Origin: Pseudanabaena sp. M085S1SP2A07QC
GTDB lineage: Bacteria > Cyanobacteriota > Cyanobacteriia > Pseudanabaenales > Pseudanabaenaceae
Length of the DNA: 64,000 nt
NCBI GenBank assembly: GCA_020404895.1
Contig: JADBWK010000050.1
Span: forward strand, 1-64,000
Reading direction: 5' to 3'
The first letter of the stretch is position 1; the number at the start of each line of letters is the position of its first letter. The notes below the pieces were generated by a model. It was not told where the DNA came from and ran no database searches. It was given only the letters and a program-made list of their open reading frames with translations. This document shows positions 34,464 through 43,412 of the stretch, piece by piece. A program made the translations under genes and the position numbers.

Positions 34464-34603
34464 AATTTTTCACTCCGTTGATGCCCTCACGACACCATTT
34501 TACATATGTTCGCCTTAGATCGGGTTTCAATTTTTGAAAGCCTTACTAAGCAAAGCTTTTAAAAAATATCAGGTTTTCTTTATCAAGTAAAGTACGAGCG
34601 TTA

Positions 34604-34648
34604 CAGATATTTTAAAAGGTTGGCAAAGCCAACCTTTTAAAATATCTG
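34604..34648. terminator. 21-bp perfect hairpin, AAA triloop
   Basis: Arms 34604-34624 and 34628-34648, tip GGC-AAA-GCC, 4 bases past the stop of the response regulator gene on the minus strand. Confidence 0.8.
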
Positions 34649-34652
34649 GCTG

Positions 34653-35336
34653 CTAGCCAAACCGATAGCCTTTACCATACACAGTATTGATCAAAGAAAT
34701 TTGGCGATCGCGATCAATTTTGCGCCGCAATAATTTGATCTGCGCTGCTAGGGCATTGCTTGTTGGGGCATCTTCTCCTTCTTTCCAAAGACGTTGTGAG
34801 ATTAGTTCATGGCTTAGTAATTGGTTTGGATGAAACATAAAATATTCTAAGAGCTGATATTCTCTTTCGGTCAAAGCGATCGCAACCTGATCTCGATATA
34901 CGACTTGATTATCACGATCAAGTTCCAAGTCTCCATAACTTAATTTTGCAGGCTCACTAGTTAATGCTATTGGTGAAGGGGCGCGGCGCAGTAACGCCCT
35001 CACTCTGGCGAGTAACTCCCTCAATTCAAAAGGTTTCACTAAATAATCGTCAGCGCCACTATCTAAACCTGCGACGCGATCATCAAGGGTATCTTTGGCA
35101 GTCAGGATAAGAACGGGTGTACCATCTCCTTTCTGACGCAATGCGCTGCAAATTTCTACTCCTGACTTCTCAGGCATCATCCAATCCAAAATCAGCAAAT
35201 CATAATCACCTGTTTGCGCTAATTCCCAGCCGCGATCGCCACTATTCGCGCTATCAACTAAATAGCCCTGATTTGTCAAAATCCGTTGAAGTGGTTCAGC
35301 AAGCTCTTCTTCATCATCTACCAATAAGATTCGCAT
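34653..35336 (-). CDS. OmpR/PhoB-family response regulator
   Basis: About 227 residues from MRILLVDDEEELAEPLQRIL at 35336. A longer frame to 35408 would run through a repeat hairpin and is not used. The receiver domain has the acidic pair DDEEE, the phosphoacceptor in LLILDWMMPEKSG, the TAKD switch Thr and the KPF lysine. The effector is a winged helix with ALTEREYQLLEYFMFHPNQL and INTVYGKGYRFG. It binds DNA as a phosphorylated dimer. No cognate kinase is adjacent, so partner and regulon are unknown. It resembles RppA/RpaB-type regulators, but I cannot assign a symbol. Confidence 0.9.
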   Translation of the reverse strand: MRILLVDDEEELAEPLQRILTNQGYLVDSANSGDRGWELAQTGDYDLLILDWMMPEKSGVEICSALRQKGDGTPVLILTAKDTLDDRVAGLDSGADDYLVKPFELRELLARVRALLRRAPSPIALTSEPAKLSYGDLELDRDNQVVYRDQVAIALTEREYQLLEYFMFHPNQLLSHELISQRLWKEGEDAPTSNALAAQIKLLRRKIDRDRQISLINTVYGKGYRFG

Positions 35337-35382
35337 AAGTTTCCCATCAGTCTTAACTTCGTCCATGCTCAAATTAAGTAAT

Positions 35383-35440
35383 ACCAAAACACAAAATGGC
35401 ATAGCCATTTTGTGTTTTTAAAACCAGTTATACCAATCCA
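35383..35440. repeat. ATACCAAAACAC palindromic module
   Basis: Contains a perfect 15-bp hairpin (35387-35401 with 35405-35419, loop ATA) followed by ATACCAATCCACAAAAGTG, the other half of the 104-bp repeat in permuted order. It separates the response regulator from the ImmA/IrrE gene. Confidence 0.7.
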
Positions 35441-35483
35441 CAAAAGTGTACTATTGTAGGGATTATGGTTTGCTCACAGTCTT

Positions 35484-36305
35484 ATGAGCATAGCTTGCAA
35501 GGATACTTTTCTGCTAAATCCAGATCTAAACCCAACCTTTGATGCAGAAAGTAAAGCACTATTTAAAACTGTCAAGAACCAAGATGAAAATGTTAAAGCT
35601 GAATTAGCTGTTGCTCAAAACTTGGCTTTAAGAGTAGCTGAGTTGATTGCATATACATACAAGTGTCAGTATCAATCAATTGTAGGAATGACAGCTAAGG
35701 AGATTCGGGCGGTAATTCTTGATAAATATACCTCTGTGACTTTAGAGGCATTACTTGCTTTTTGTAATGAGTATGGAATTCCTATAGGGCATTTTGCGGA
35801 ATTCCCCACTAAAGTTAAAAAGTTTTTTGGCATGGTCACACAAAGCAAAGGGCATCCTGTGATTATGGTAAGCCTATGTGACTTATCTCCTAGTCGGTTA
35901 TCTTTTATCATTGCCCATGAGCTAGGACATATTGCCTTGGGACATCTTGAGGATGGTCTGATTATTAGTGAGCAGAATCTAGGTATGCTCGATCAGCTTG
36001 ATGATGATGAAAGTGCGGCTAATGAGTTTGCGGCAGAGCTAATACTAGGACAGCCTGATCGCGTTTACTATTTCCCTCATTACATGACAGCCGAAGCTCT
36101 CTCGGAAAGCGCAATGGAGAAATCTCGTCGCGATCGCGTGATCGAGAAAAACAGCAATGCTCCACAACAGATTAATCGATATCTCAGTAAGTCCCTTGAT
36201 TGGGACAGTTTAAGTAATGATTATCGAGAATACTTGGCTTTGGCTCTGGGATTAGATATTGCCGAAATCATTGAGGAGTCTCGGAATTGCTTACCTGTTT
36301 CCTAG
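35484..36305 (+). CDS. ImmA/IrrE-family metallopeptidase
   Basis: 273 residues. The zinc site is IIAHELGHIALGH (His145, Glu146, His149), with a third ligand probably in DDDESAANEFAAELIL. The N-terminal 90 residues are helical. Family members cleave repressors or antitoxins. The end overlaps the start of the PIN-like gene by 19 bp, so the two are co-translated as a module similar to a toxin-antitoxin pair. The N-terminus MSIACKDTFLLNPDLNPTFD supports the chosen start. Confidence 0.85.
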   Translation: MSIACKDTFLLNPDLNPTFDAESKALFKTVKNQDENVKAELAVAQNLALRVAELIAYTYKCQYQSIVGMTAKEIRAVILDKYTSVTLEALLAFCNEYGIPIGHFAEFPTKVKKFFGMVTQSKGHPVIMVSLCDLSPSRLSFIIAHELGHIALGHLEDGLIISEQNLGMLDQLDDDESAANEFAAELILGQPDRVYYFPHYMTAEALSESAMEKSRRDRVIEKNSNAPQQINRYLSKSLDWDSLSNDYREYLALALGLDIAEIIEESRNCLPVS

Positions 36306-36730
36306 ACAACGACATTGTTATTAAGTTATCTGCATTTGATTTATTTGATGAAGCTATTGCTGTTTTAAATTTGGATTGGCAACAGTTACAGGTTGTCAAC
36401 ACTGCTCAATATACTTTTCGGGGTAAGAGTTACATCGCTCAATATTCTGAGCCAGTTTGTCAAAAGGCGATCGCTATTACTCAAAAATGCCAAAAGGTCG
36501 AAGCAGATAATAGTACAGAGTTTACTCTACTCAATAAAACTAAAAATGTTGATGAGGGTGAGGCGGCTCTGATTGCAGCCACTGCGGACAAGGATGTTTT
36601 TTGGCTAACTACTGGCGATAAGAAGTGTCTAGAAGCCTTGGCAACTGATCCTAATCTAGAGAGTGTTTGTAAGCGTTTACGGGGACGGGTGATTTGTTTG
36701 GAGCAGATTTGGCGACTGAGGAGAATGTGA
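36287..36730 (+). CDS. PIN-like domain protein paired with ImmA/IrrE
   Basis: 147 residues. FLDNDIVIKLSA gives the first acidic site (Asp7), VDEGEAALIAATA the central Glu, and WLTTGDKKCLEAL a later Asp. This pattern suggests a PIN/toxin-type nuclease, though the fold assignment is by motif only. It overlaps the metallopeptidase gene by 19 bp. Past the stop the +1 frame stays open and protein-like (ATEENVIEGLHSYINDIRQQ to 36795), so the natural C-terminus may have been lost by a frameshift near 36710. Confidence 0.65.
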   Translation: MLTCFLDNDIVIKLSAFDLFDEAIAVLNLDWQQLQVVNTAQYTFRGKSYIAQYSEPVCQKAIAITQKCQKVEADNSTEFTLLNKTKNVDEGEAALIAATADKDVFWLTTGDKKCLEALATDPNLESVCKRLRGRVICLEQIWRLRRM

Positions 36731-36871
36731 TTGAGGGGCTGCATAGCTATATTAATGATATTCGGCAACAATCTCCAAATTTGTTAGCAGATTGATAGCG
36801 ACATTCAGGCAGATAAATACCAGTTTTCTAGGGAAAAAGGTTTCACCGATCTCATACGCAAGTGACTACAT

Positions 36872-37042
36872 TATGGATGTGTCTTACATCTTGATATCAA
36901 AGATGACAAGATCTGGATTCAGCACGATAGCACCGATACAGGTATTGCTGATCAGCTCTTGGAGATGGGTGTACCTAAAGAGGATATAGTTTTTACATTT
37001 CATGAGCCAGAAGTGCGACAGTTCACTGGATTTGGTTGTTAA
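36872..37042 (+). pseudogene. XisI-type protein, C-terminal remnant
   Basis: Reads YGCVLHLDIKDDKIWIQHDS, ADQLLEMGVPKEDIVFTFHE and PEVRQFTGFGC before TAA. This matches the C-terminus of XisI (fdxN element excision controlling factor) proteins, which in cyanobacteria occur as XisH/XisI pairs. An in-frame TGA lies at 36863 and no N-terminal half or XisH neighbour is visible. It is a gene fragment. Confidence 0.78.
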
Positions 37043-37060
37043 ATACGATCAAAAGAATCG

Positions 37061-37111
37061 CAACAAATTTTTTGAAAGTGTTGCGAAGCAACACTTTCAA
37101 AAAATCTGTTG
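37061..37111. repeat. 24-bp hairpin with GCGAAGC tip
   Basis: Arms 37061-37084 and 37088-37111, one mismatch, tip TTGC-GAA-GCAA. It lies between the XisI remnant and the REC-kinase gene. Confidence 0.8.
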
Positions 37112-37177
37112 GTTGGGGGTTGAGTGAAAAGTGCCGTAAAAAGCTGCCATAATTGAGCTTAACTACAGCCTAACTTT

Positions 37178-38389
37178 ATGAGCGATCGCCTTCCAATCGA
37201 TTCCATTAAAAACACAGACAAATCTCTTGAAATCTCAAGTTTATGTCATTCCTTAGATGGCTGTGTGTTGGTTGTCGATGACAATCCCACCAATTTGAGT
37301 GTATTGGTGAACTTGCTGCGAGATGTGGGGCTACGAGTCTTGGTGGCAACTGATGGCGAAAGTGCGATCGAGCAGACTGAATATGTCAAGCCCGATCTGA
37401 TCTTGTTAGATGTGATGATGCCAGGCATCGATGGCTTTGAAACTTGTCAAAGGCTCAAGAGCGATGCTGAAACCGTAAAGATTCCGATTATTTTTATGAC
37501 TGCGCTCTCAGAAACAGTGGATAAAGTGCGCGGTTTATCCTTGGGGGCTGTGGATTATGTGACTAAACCTTTTGAGCATGAAGAGGTTTTAGTGAGAATT
37601 CGTACCCATTTAACGATCGCGAAACAGCGCCAGACTATCGAGTCTCAAAATCTGGATTTACAAACCGAAATTAGCGATCGCAAACGGGCTGAAGAATCCT
37701 TAACAATCTTTCTCCATGCAGTTTCACACGACCTACGGAATCCTGTAACAGGTTTATTGATGGTATTGGATAATTTAGCGAAGACAGCAAGCAGTGCTGA
37801 CGCAAATATTCTGTTACCAAAATCTACGCTTGAGAGAATGCAACAAAGTGGCAATCGACAGTTAGCATTAATCAACTCCTTGCTGGAGTCCCATGTGAAT
37901 GATGTCCATGGAATTGTTATTCATCCTCAACCTGTGGCGATCATGGAGGTCATCCAAGCTGCGATCGATGATCTGCAACCTCTTTTAGATAAAGAAGAAG
38001 CCGAAGTTGTTGTGCAAATTGCACCCGAATTGCCACTTGTTTTGGCTGATGCTGCTCATGTTTGTCGAGTCTTTCAAAACCTGATTGCTAATGCGATTAA
38101 ACATAATCCGCCAAATCTCAAACTCACAATTTCGGCAAAGATAAGTCCTGAGAATAATCTCCTTTGCGAGGTTTCTGATGATGGCTTAGGTATGACAAAT
38201 GAACAAAGTGAACATCTATTTGAACTTTACGCTCAGGGCAAGCATCAAACTAAACTTAATCGGCGATCGCTTAGTCTTGGTCTTGGTCTATACATTTGTC
38301 GGCAAATTGTCCAAGCTCATGGTGGTGCGATCGGGGTAACTGGTGAGATTAATATCGGTTCCCGCTTTTGGTTTACATTACCAATGTAA
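37178..38389 (+). CDS. Hybrid REC-histidine kinase
   Basis: 403 residues, soluble. Residues 28-145 form a receiver domain (VLVVDDNPTNLSVLVNLL, phosphoacceptor in LILLDVMMPGIDGFE, KPFEHEE). A short coiled coil leads to the HisKA box FLHAVSHDLRNPVTGLLM. The HATPase_c domain follows with NLIANAIKHNPP (N box), SDDGLGMTNEQ (G1) and SLGLGLYICRQIV (G2). The REC-kinase order is common for cyanobacterial cytoplasmic kinases that take input from another protein. No adjacent regulator of matching strand. Confidence 0.92.
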   Translation: MSDRLPIDSIKNTDKSLEISSLCHSLDGCVLVVDDNPTNLSVLVNLLRDVGLRVLVATDGESAIEQTEYVKPDLILLDVMMPGIDGFETCQRLKSDAETVKIPIIFMTALSETVDKVRGLSLGAVDYVTKPFEHEEVLVRIRTHLTIAKQRQTIESQNLDLQTEISDRKRAEESLTIFLHAVSHDLRNPVTGLLMVLDNLAKTASSADANILLPKSTLERMQQSGNRQLALINSLLESHVNDVHGIVIHPQPVAIMEVIQAAIDDLQPLLDKEEAEVVVQIAPELPLVLADAAHVCRVFQNLIANAIKHNPPNLKLTISAKISPENNLLCEVSDDGLGMTNEQSEHLFELYAQGKHQTKLNRRSLSLGLGLYICRQIVQAHGGAIGVTGEINIGSRFWFTLPM

Positions 38390-38397
38390 TAAAGAAC

Positions 38398-38438
38398 CAA
38401 TTTTAGTTGGCATGGCAAAGCCACGCCAACTAAAATTG
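38398..38438. terminator. 19-bp hairpin between convergent genes, AAA triloop
   Basis: Arms 38398-38416 and 38420-38438 with one mismatch. It ends the REC-kinase and radical SAM genes. Confidence 0.8.
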
Positions 38439-38449
38439 TTACTAGTTCC

Positions 38450-41020
38450 TTAACGCATCGACTCGCGATGAACTTTGACTAATCTGACTTCATCTTCTTC
38501 AGCAAGATACTTATTCATCATGTAAACAACATACTCAGGTTTGAGATTGCTGTCTGGCTTGCAACTACCCATGAAATGAATTTTCGGAAATTCAGGATCG
38601 GGATTAGTGACATTGATTGCAAAAATGCGATCGCGTAATTCCAACATTTGATTTCGTCCCGATTTTGAGACTTTCGGCATTTGGATCGAAGTTGCGGCGA
38701 GGACACAGTAACCTGCGCCTTCGAGCAGATCCATGATGTCGGCAGCATTGCGCTCTTTGGGAGTTATAAAAGCAAGCGTTAACGTATATTCCGCAACTTC
38801 AAGAATAGAATCTAAGGATGGTGAATGTACTTCCACTTCTTCGATCGCGTAAATCGGTAAGTCGCTATCAAGTTCCGCACTAAAGCGTTGTTGAAACTCG
38901 GCAATGGGAATATGTGCCGTTAATTCAAAATCCACAAATTCGGCATTGCTGGTTTGACCGAGGGGCAGAGCCTTGGCAATGGAAATACGCGGTAATGGGT
39001 TAAAACCCTCTGTATGAGCCACAGGTATCGCTGCACGACGAGCGGCACGTTGGAAGAAACGATGTAAATCCAGATGGGAAATCAGACTCATATCGCCTAG
39101 CTTGCCAAACTTGAGACGGACGCGCTGGACTCTGGGCGGAACAATCGGCTTCTCCAAGGAAATCGTAGGGATTTCTGGCGGTGGAATCACGATGTTATGT
39201 CCAAAGGCGGGGCCACAAACTCCACAAGCTGAGCAGCCACCAAAGGAGCAGTCAGGAACAGTTTGAGCCGCGATCGCCCTTTCCCAGTCTTCTATCAGCC
39301 ATTGTTTATCGATGCCAGTATCAATGTGATCCCAAGGTAAAGGATCGGGGATTTTTAAGGATGGTGCATCCCAAACCAGATCCGCCTCTGCGATCGCCTG
39401 AGTCCATGCCCCAAAAGCCTTCTCCGTATTCTCAAACCATGAGTCCATCCCCGCGCCCAGTTGCCATGCGCGATACACGACTTTACCTAAGCGACGATCG
39501 CCTCGTCCGACAAAATCTTCCATCGCGCTGATGCGAATATCGGTATAGTTGACTTTCACTCCACTCAATCGGCGAAACTCTTGACGCAATAGTTTCTGCT
39601 TCTGCACAAAGTCACCACTAGACACAGTATGCCACTGGAAAGGTGTATGGGGCTTGGGAGTGAAATTAGAAATGGTAATATTAACTGCTAGTTTCTTGCG
39701 CCCTTTTTCGGAACATTCATTCTGCAACCATGCCACAGTATCGACAATCCCAATTACATCTTCATCGGTTTCCGTCGGCAAGCCAATCATGAAGTAGAGC
39801 TTCACTTTATCCCAACCTTGGGTATAGGCTGTTTTAATGCCTTGCAGCAGCTCCTCATCGGTCAAGCCCTTATTAATCACATCGCGCAAACGCTGCGTAC
39901 CTGCTTCGGGCGCAAAGGTCAGCCCCTGCTGTTGACGACCATCACCACTGCGTAACATATGGGCGATATTCTCATCAAAGCGATCGACTCTCTGGCTCGG
40001 CAATGAGAGGGTTATATGCTCATCTTTAAAGCGATTTTTAATCTGTACGCCCACCGATGGCAACGCCAGATAATCGGAACAAGAGAGAGAAAGTAAAGAG
40101 AACTCGTTATAGCCTGTTTCCCGCAGCGCCTTCTCAATCGTATCCACAACCTTCTCAGGATCGACATCACGGGCGGGACGAGTGAGCATCCCAGGTTGGC
40201 AAAAACGACAGCCACGAGTGCATCCGCGCCGAATTTCGATAGTCAGGCGATCGTGAACAGTTTCCACTAAGGGAACTAGTCCAATGCTATGTTCGGGCAT
40301 CGGTGTGGCGACCCGACGCAGGGCGCGAGGTGAGACATCATTGCGATTAGGTGCGATCGCGCCAGTCTTGATATCCATGTCATAAAATTCAGGCACATAT
40401 ACGCCATCAACTTCATTGGCAAGTGCTAGCAAAGTTTCACGGCGATTTTTACCTGCTAATTTGGAATCTTTAAGAACTTCACCAATTTCAGGTAATAATT
40501 CTTCTCCATCACCGAGAGCAAAGAAATCAAAGAAGTCGGCGTATGGCTCAGGGTTAGAAGTAGCAGTTTGTCCCCCTGCAAAGATTAATGGACAATCTTC
40601 AATACTTAACTCACTCCTTTCTAGCCATGTCATCGGAATATTCGCCAGATCCAACATTTCTAAAACATTGGTTGCACCTAGCTCATAGCTAAGACTAAAG
40701 CCTAAAATGTCAAATTCCCGAAGCGATCGCTTTGACTCAACTGCAAACAAATCCGTGTTAGTTTCGCGTAATTTTGCAGAAAGATCGGGTGCGGGTAAAT
40801 AGGCGCGATCGCATAGCTGACCGTCTTTAGAGTTAATAATGCTGTAAAGGATGATATGCCCCAAGTTTGATGCGCCCACCTCATAAATTTCAGGATAGGT
40901 AAGCGACCAACGCACGATCGCATTTCCCCAAGGTTTACGAACTGCGCCAAACTCGTTACCAAGATAACGGGCTGGTTTGAGGATTTCGGAATTTAGTAAC
41001 TGTTCGACGGGTACGGGCAT
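38450..41020 (-). CDS. B12-binding-like radical SAM protein fused to DUF2344
   Basis: 856 residues, matching the TIGR03960 plus TIGR03936 fusion. The N-terminus (LKPARYLGNEFGAVRK, YEVGASNLGHIILYSIIN) is the cobalamin-binding-like domain. The [4Fe-4S]/SAM site is CTRGCRFCQPGM near residue 265. A second cysteine-rich loop CSFGGCSACGVCGPAFGHN lies near 590. The DUF2344 tail follows (RVQRVRLKFGKLGDMSLISH). The family is widespread in cyanobacteria, firmicutes and others; the reaction is not assigned, though a role in RNA or cofactor modification is plausible. Confidence 0.9.
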   Translation of the reverse strand: MPVPVEQLLNSEILKPARYLGNEFGAVRKPWGNAIVRWSLTYPEIYEVGASNLGHIILYSIINSKDGQLCDRAYLPAPDLSAKLRETNTDLFAVESKRSLREFDILGFSLSYELGATNVLEMLDLANIPMTWLERSELSIEDCPLIFAGGQTATSNPEPYADFFDFFALGDGEELLPEIGEVLKDSKLAGKNRRETLLALANEVDGVYVPEFYDMDIKTGAIAPNRNDVSPRALRRVATPMPEHSIGLVPLVETVHDRLTIEIRRGCTRGCRFCQPGMLTRPARDVDPEKVVDTIEKALRETGYNEFSLLSLSCSDYLALPSVGVQIKNRFKDEHITLSLPSQRVDRFDENIAHMLRSGDGRQQQGLTFAPEAGTQRLRDVINKGLTDEELLQGIKTAYTQGWDKVKLYFMIGLPTETDEDVIGIVDTVAWLQNECSEKGRKKLAVNITISNFTPKPHTPFQWHTVSSGDFVQKQKLLRQEFRRLSGVKVNYTDIRISAMEDFVGRGDRRLGKVVYRAWQLGAGMDSWFENTEKAFGAWTQAIAEADLVWDAPSLKIPDPLPWDHIDTGIDKQWLIEDWERAIAAQTVPDCSFGGCSACGVCGPAFGHNIVIPPPEIPTISLEKPIVPPRVQRVRLKFGKLGDMSLISHLDLHRFFQRAARRAAIPVAHTEGFNPLPRISIAKALPLGQTSNAEFVDFELTAHIPIAEFQQRFSAELDSDLPIYAIEEVEVHSPSLDSILEVAEYTLTLAFITPKERNAADIMDLLEGAGYCVLAATSIQMPKVSKSGRNQMLELRDRIFAINVTNPDPEFPKIHFMGSCKPDSNLKPEYVVYMMNKYLAEEDEVRLVKVHRESMR

Positions 41021-41036
41021 AACTAAATAATTAATT

Positions 41037-41276
41037 TTAGGGTTTGATAGTAGCTAAGTGTTCGGTTAAGGAGGCTTGAATAATAGTTTGGGGCGTTACG
41101 CCTAAGCGGTTGGCTTCGCGATCTATTAGCTCAATCATCCAGATAGGCAGATCGATAGTAAGTCTTTTTTGAGTAATGAATGGACGCTTGGCTTTAGATA
41201 GATCGAGCATTTCGATAATATCTTCTTCTCCATCGTCAAATTTCTGGTCAAATTCCTTGGCGTTCATATAGGGCAA
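41037..41276 (-). CDS. brnA: BrnA-like / CopG-type antitoxin
   Basis: 79 residues. An acidic N-terminus (FDQKFDDGEEDIIEMLDLS) is followed by a ribbon-helix-helix-like stretch (QKRLTIDLPIWMIELIDREA). It binds DNA and the toxin and represses its own operon in the BrnTA family. Its first 29 bp overlap the end of the toxin gene, and the toxin-first order is typical of brnTA. Symbol by family and context. Confidence 0.78.
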   Translation of the reverse strand: MPYMNAKEFDQKFDDGEEDIIEMLDLSKAKRPFITQKRLTIDLPIWMIELIDREANRLGVTPQTIIQASLTEHLATIKP

Positions 41277-41520
41277 CCTCTTGTATGCGCGATCTGCGGA
41301 CAGAAATAATCCGAATATTTTGATCTCGGTAGGTGATAACTCCTGACCAATGTTTGTTATTTATTTTACCAATAATTACAAAGCGTGTTTCACCTTGGAT
41401 TTTGCTGGGAATTTCTAGCAAATCGAGATCGTTCCATAATTCTTGAGCCTTAACAAAATCAATTCCATGTTTAACAAGATTAGATTGACTTTTACTCTCA
41501 TCATATTCAAAGTTCCTCAT
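41248..41520 (-). CDS. brnT: BrnT-family ribonuclease toxin
   Basis: 90 residues. FEYDESKSQSNLVKHGIDFV, LDLLEIPSKIQGETRFVIIG, GVITYRDQNIRIISVRRSR and the terminal YERQG are the BrnT signature. BrnT is a small RNase E/RelE-fold toxin that arrests translation until bound by BrnA. No degeneration seen, so the pair may be active. Confidence 0.88.
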   Translation of the reverse strand: MRNFEYDESKSQSNLVKHGIDFVKAQELWNDLDLLEIPSKIQGETRFVIIGKINNKHWSGVITYRDQNIRIISVRRSRIQEVALYERQGI

Positions 41521-41736
41521 GGTAGATCTCTACACTAGTTTCTATCAAAAGCTATCCTATGTTTTATTATTCACTTTTGTTGCCAAATTTTGAACATCAT
41601 TGACCTGCAATTCTAAATTCAGAACGATTTTGTTCCATTTCAGCGACGAGCAAAAAAATATCAATAATTATAAACTTCTCTTAGAGTAAGGGTTTTAGAA
41701 CTGTCAAATTTGGAATTGCTAATGCAATATATACTC

Positions 41737-42543
41737 CTAAAATAGAGTCAACTGTTCTGAACCATCCAAGCCAATTTTGCGGGGTATTCTTTTTTTGTCA
41801 TCTTTCAGTCCGCCTAGATTTTTGATGTTTTCTAGAATTGTAGGAATACAATATTCAGTCATTTCTTCCTTGACGTGTTGCGAATTGAACCGAATAGTTC
41901 GCCAGCCCACAGTTTCAAGGTCATTGTCTCTGAGATTATCTTCGGCAATACGCTCTTTAACTGAATGCCAAGTATCACCATCAGTCTCTGCATCTATTTT
42001 TCCCTTTTCACAGTAAATGGCAAAATCAAGGAGATAGGTTTTATCTTTAATTTTCTCTTCCTGTTGACGCTCTGCATCTATAGAATAACGCTTGAATTCA
42101 GCCCAAAGTTTATCTTCTAATGGACTTTCGTCCCATAGATCATTAATTTCGGCTGCATTTATTAGCTTTTCCCAAGTTGTAGGAATGAACAATATGCGTC
42201 TGAGCCTACGGCTATAGATTGGCTGCGGTAGCTTTTCCAGATGATGTATATTTATCTTGTAATAACGTTTTTGGCTTTTAGAGTTTTGTAGTTCATCAGG
42301 AAAAAGCTCATACCTATAAACCTTTTGAATCGACTTTACAGAAGCATAGTAATTAACGGCAAATGCCTTGTCACGAAAAACTTTGGGCTGATAAAAGGCT
42401 AACCATTTTGGTTCCCACACACCTCGCTGTTTGAGCCGTTCTACTTGATCTTCGGGAATTCTATACCAGTTTTGCTCACAGGCAATTTTCATGTCAGATT
42501 TTGTTGGTACAATTGCTACAAGTACTTCGCCGCGCTTTGCCAT
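41737..42543 (-). CDS. Protein with C-terminal PD-(D/E)XK (DUF559-like) nuclease domain
   Basis: 268 residues. The N-terminal 150 residues (MAKRGEVLVAIVPTKSDMKI; YQPKVFRDKAFAVNYYASVK) match nothing I can name. Residues about 150-240 look like a Vsr/DUF559 nuclease: ERQQEEKIKDKTYLLDFAIY, then IDAETDGDTWH and NDLETVGWRTIRFNS. The Asp, Glu-x-Asp pattern fits the catalytic core. The gene sits among toxin-antitoxin and Uma2 genes, so a defence or mobile-element role is possible. Confidence 0.68.
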   Translation of the reverse strand: MAKRGEVLVAIVPTKSDMKIACEQNWYRIPEDQVERLKQRGVWEPKWLAFYQPKVFRDKAFAVNYYASVKSIQKVYRYELFPDELQNSKSQKRYYKINIHHLEKLPQPIYSRRLRRILFIPTTWEKLINAAEINDLWDESPLEDKLWAEFKRYSIDAERQQEEKIKDKTYLLDFAIYCEKGKIDAETDGDTWHSVKERIAEDNLRDNDLETVGWRTIRFNSQHVKEEMTEYCIPTILENIKNLGGLKDDKKRIPRKIGLDGSEQLTLF

Positions 42544-42703
42544 TTTTTCGTCTAGTCCTTGATCCTAAATGAGCATAGTTTATCAATCATTCATCATCAA
42601 TACCAAGCGATCGCAACTTTGCCAACAACAATTCCAATCAGTATCAGCCCTTTGTCGCAATATATCCTTGCTATCTAGTTAGTATTATAGGCGATCGCAT
42701 TTG

Positions 42704-43270
42704 CTAAAACTTGACATCTTCATAAAGATCGGCAAATTTTCCCTCAAAGTTGATGCTCATTAATTGGAGCTTATCTTGCTCTCCAGAGTATGACTTTAAT
42801 ACCCAGAGCCCTTCTTTATTGCGGCGAAAGCAGTCAAGGCGTTGACGTTTAGTGTTAACAAGAACGTATTCTTCGAGGCTCTCTAGTTGTTGATAATCAG
42901 CAAATTTATCACCGCGATCAAACGCTTCTGTAGACTTTGATAGAACTTCGATAATTAGTTTAGGGTATCTCTTTTGATTTTGTGATTGGGTATCTCTAGG
43001 ATCGCAAGTTACCATTACATCTGGATAATAAAAGCGGTTCAATGAATCGATTCTCGCTTTCATGTCAGAAATATAAACACGACAGCCCGATCCTCGTAAA
43101 TGATTACGAATCATCATAAAAGTATTACTTGCGATCGTGACATGGGGATCGTTTGCTCCAGCCATTGCATAAACATATCCATCGATATATTCATGTTTAA
43201 TTTCGCTCTTTTCCTCCATCTCAAGATATTGGTCTGGAGTTATGTAATCAAATTTTGGTGTTGCTATCAT
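42704..43270 (-). CDS. Uma2-family putative endonuclease, copy 2
   Basis: 188 residues: ITPDQYLEMEEKSEIKHEYI, FYYPDVMVTCD, PKLIIEVLSKSTEAFDRGDK and YQQLESLEEYVLVNTK. The Asp and Glu-x-Leu residues of the PD-(D/E)XK core are kept. It diverges from copy 3 across a 142-bp promoter region. Function unknown. Confidence 0.87.
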   Translation of the reverse strand: MIATPKFDYITPDQYLEMEEKSEIKHEYIDGYVYAMAGANDPHVTIASNTFMMIRNHLRGSGCRVYISDMKARIDSLNRFYYPDVMVTCDPRDTQSQNQKRYPKLIIEVLSKSTEAFDRGDKFADYQQLESLEEYVLVNTKRQRLDCFRRNKEGLWVLKSYSGEQDKLQLMSINFEGKFADLYEDVKF

Positions 43271-43412
43271 GATTTTCGCACTGAAAAATTTAGGAGGTTT
43301 ATCTTGACTGGTAAAGCGATCGCATTTATCTAAACTAAACCTATTTTACATTTAGCGTGATCGCGATTAGTTATAATCAGCATCATGGTCAATTTTTAGG
43401 AGGTGATCGCAT

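Noticed and set aside
35337-35408. Longer start of the response regulator
   Set aside because: The first 24 codons lie in a repeat hairpin; the receiver domain starts exactly at MRILLVDDEEE.
36731-36795. Separate small gene after the PIN-like protein
   Set aside because: The open stretch lacks a start and RBS; a frameshifted C-terminus of the PIN-like gene is more likely.
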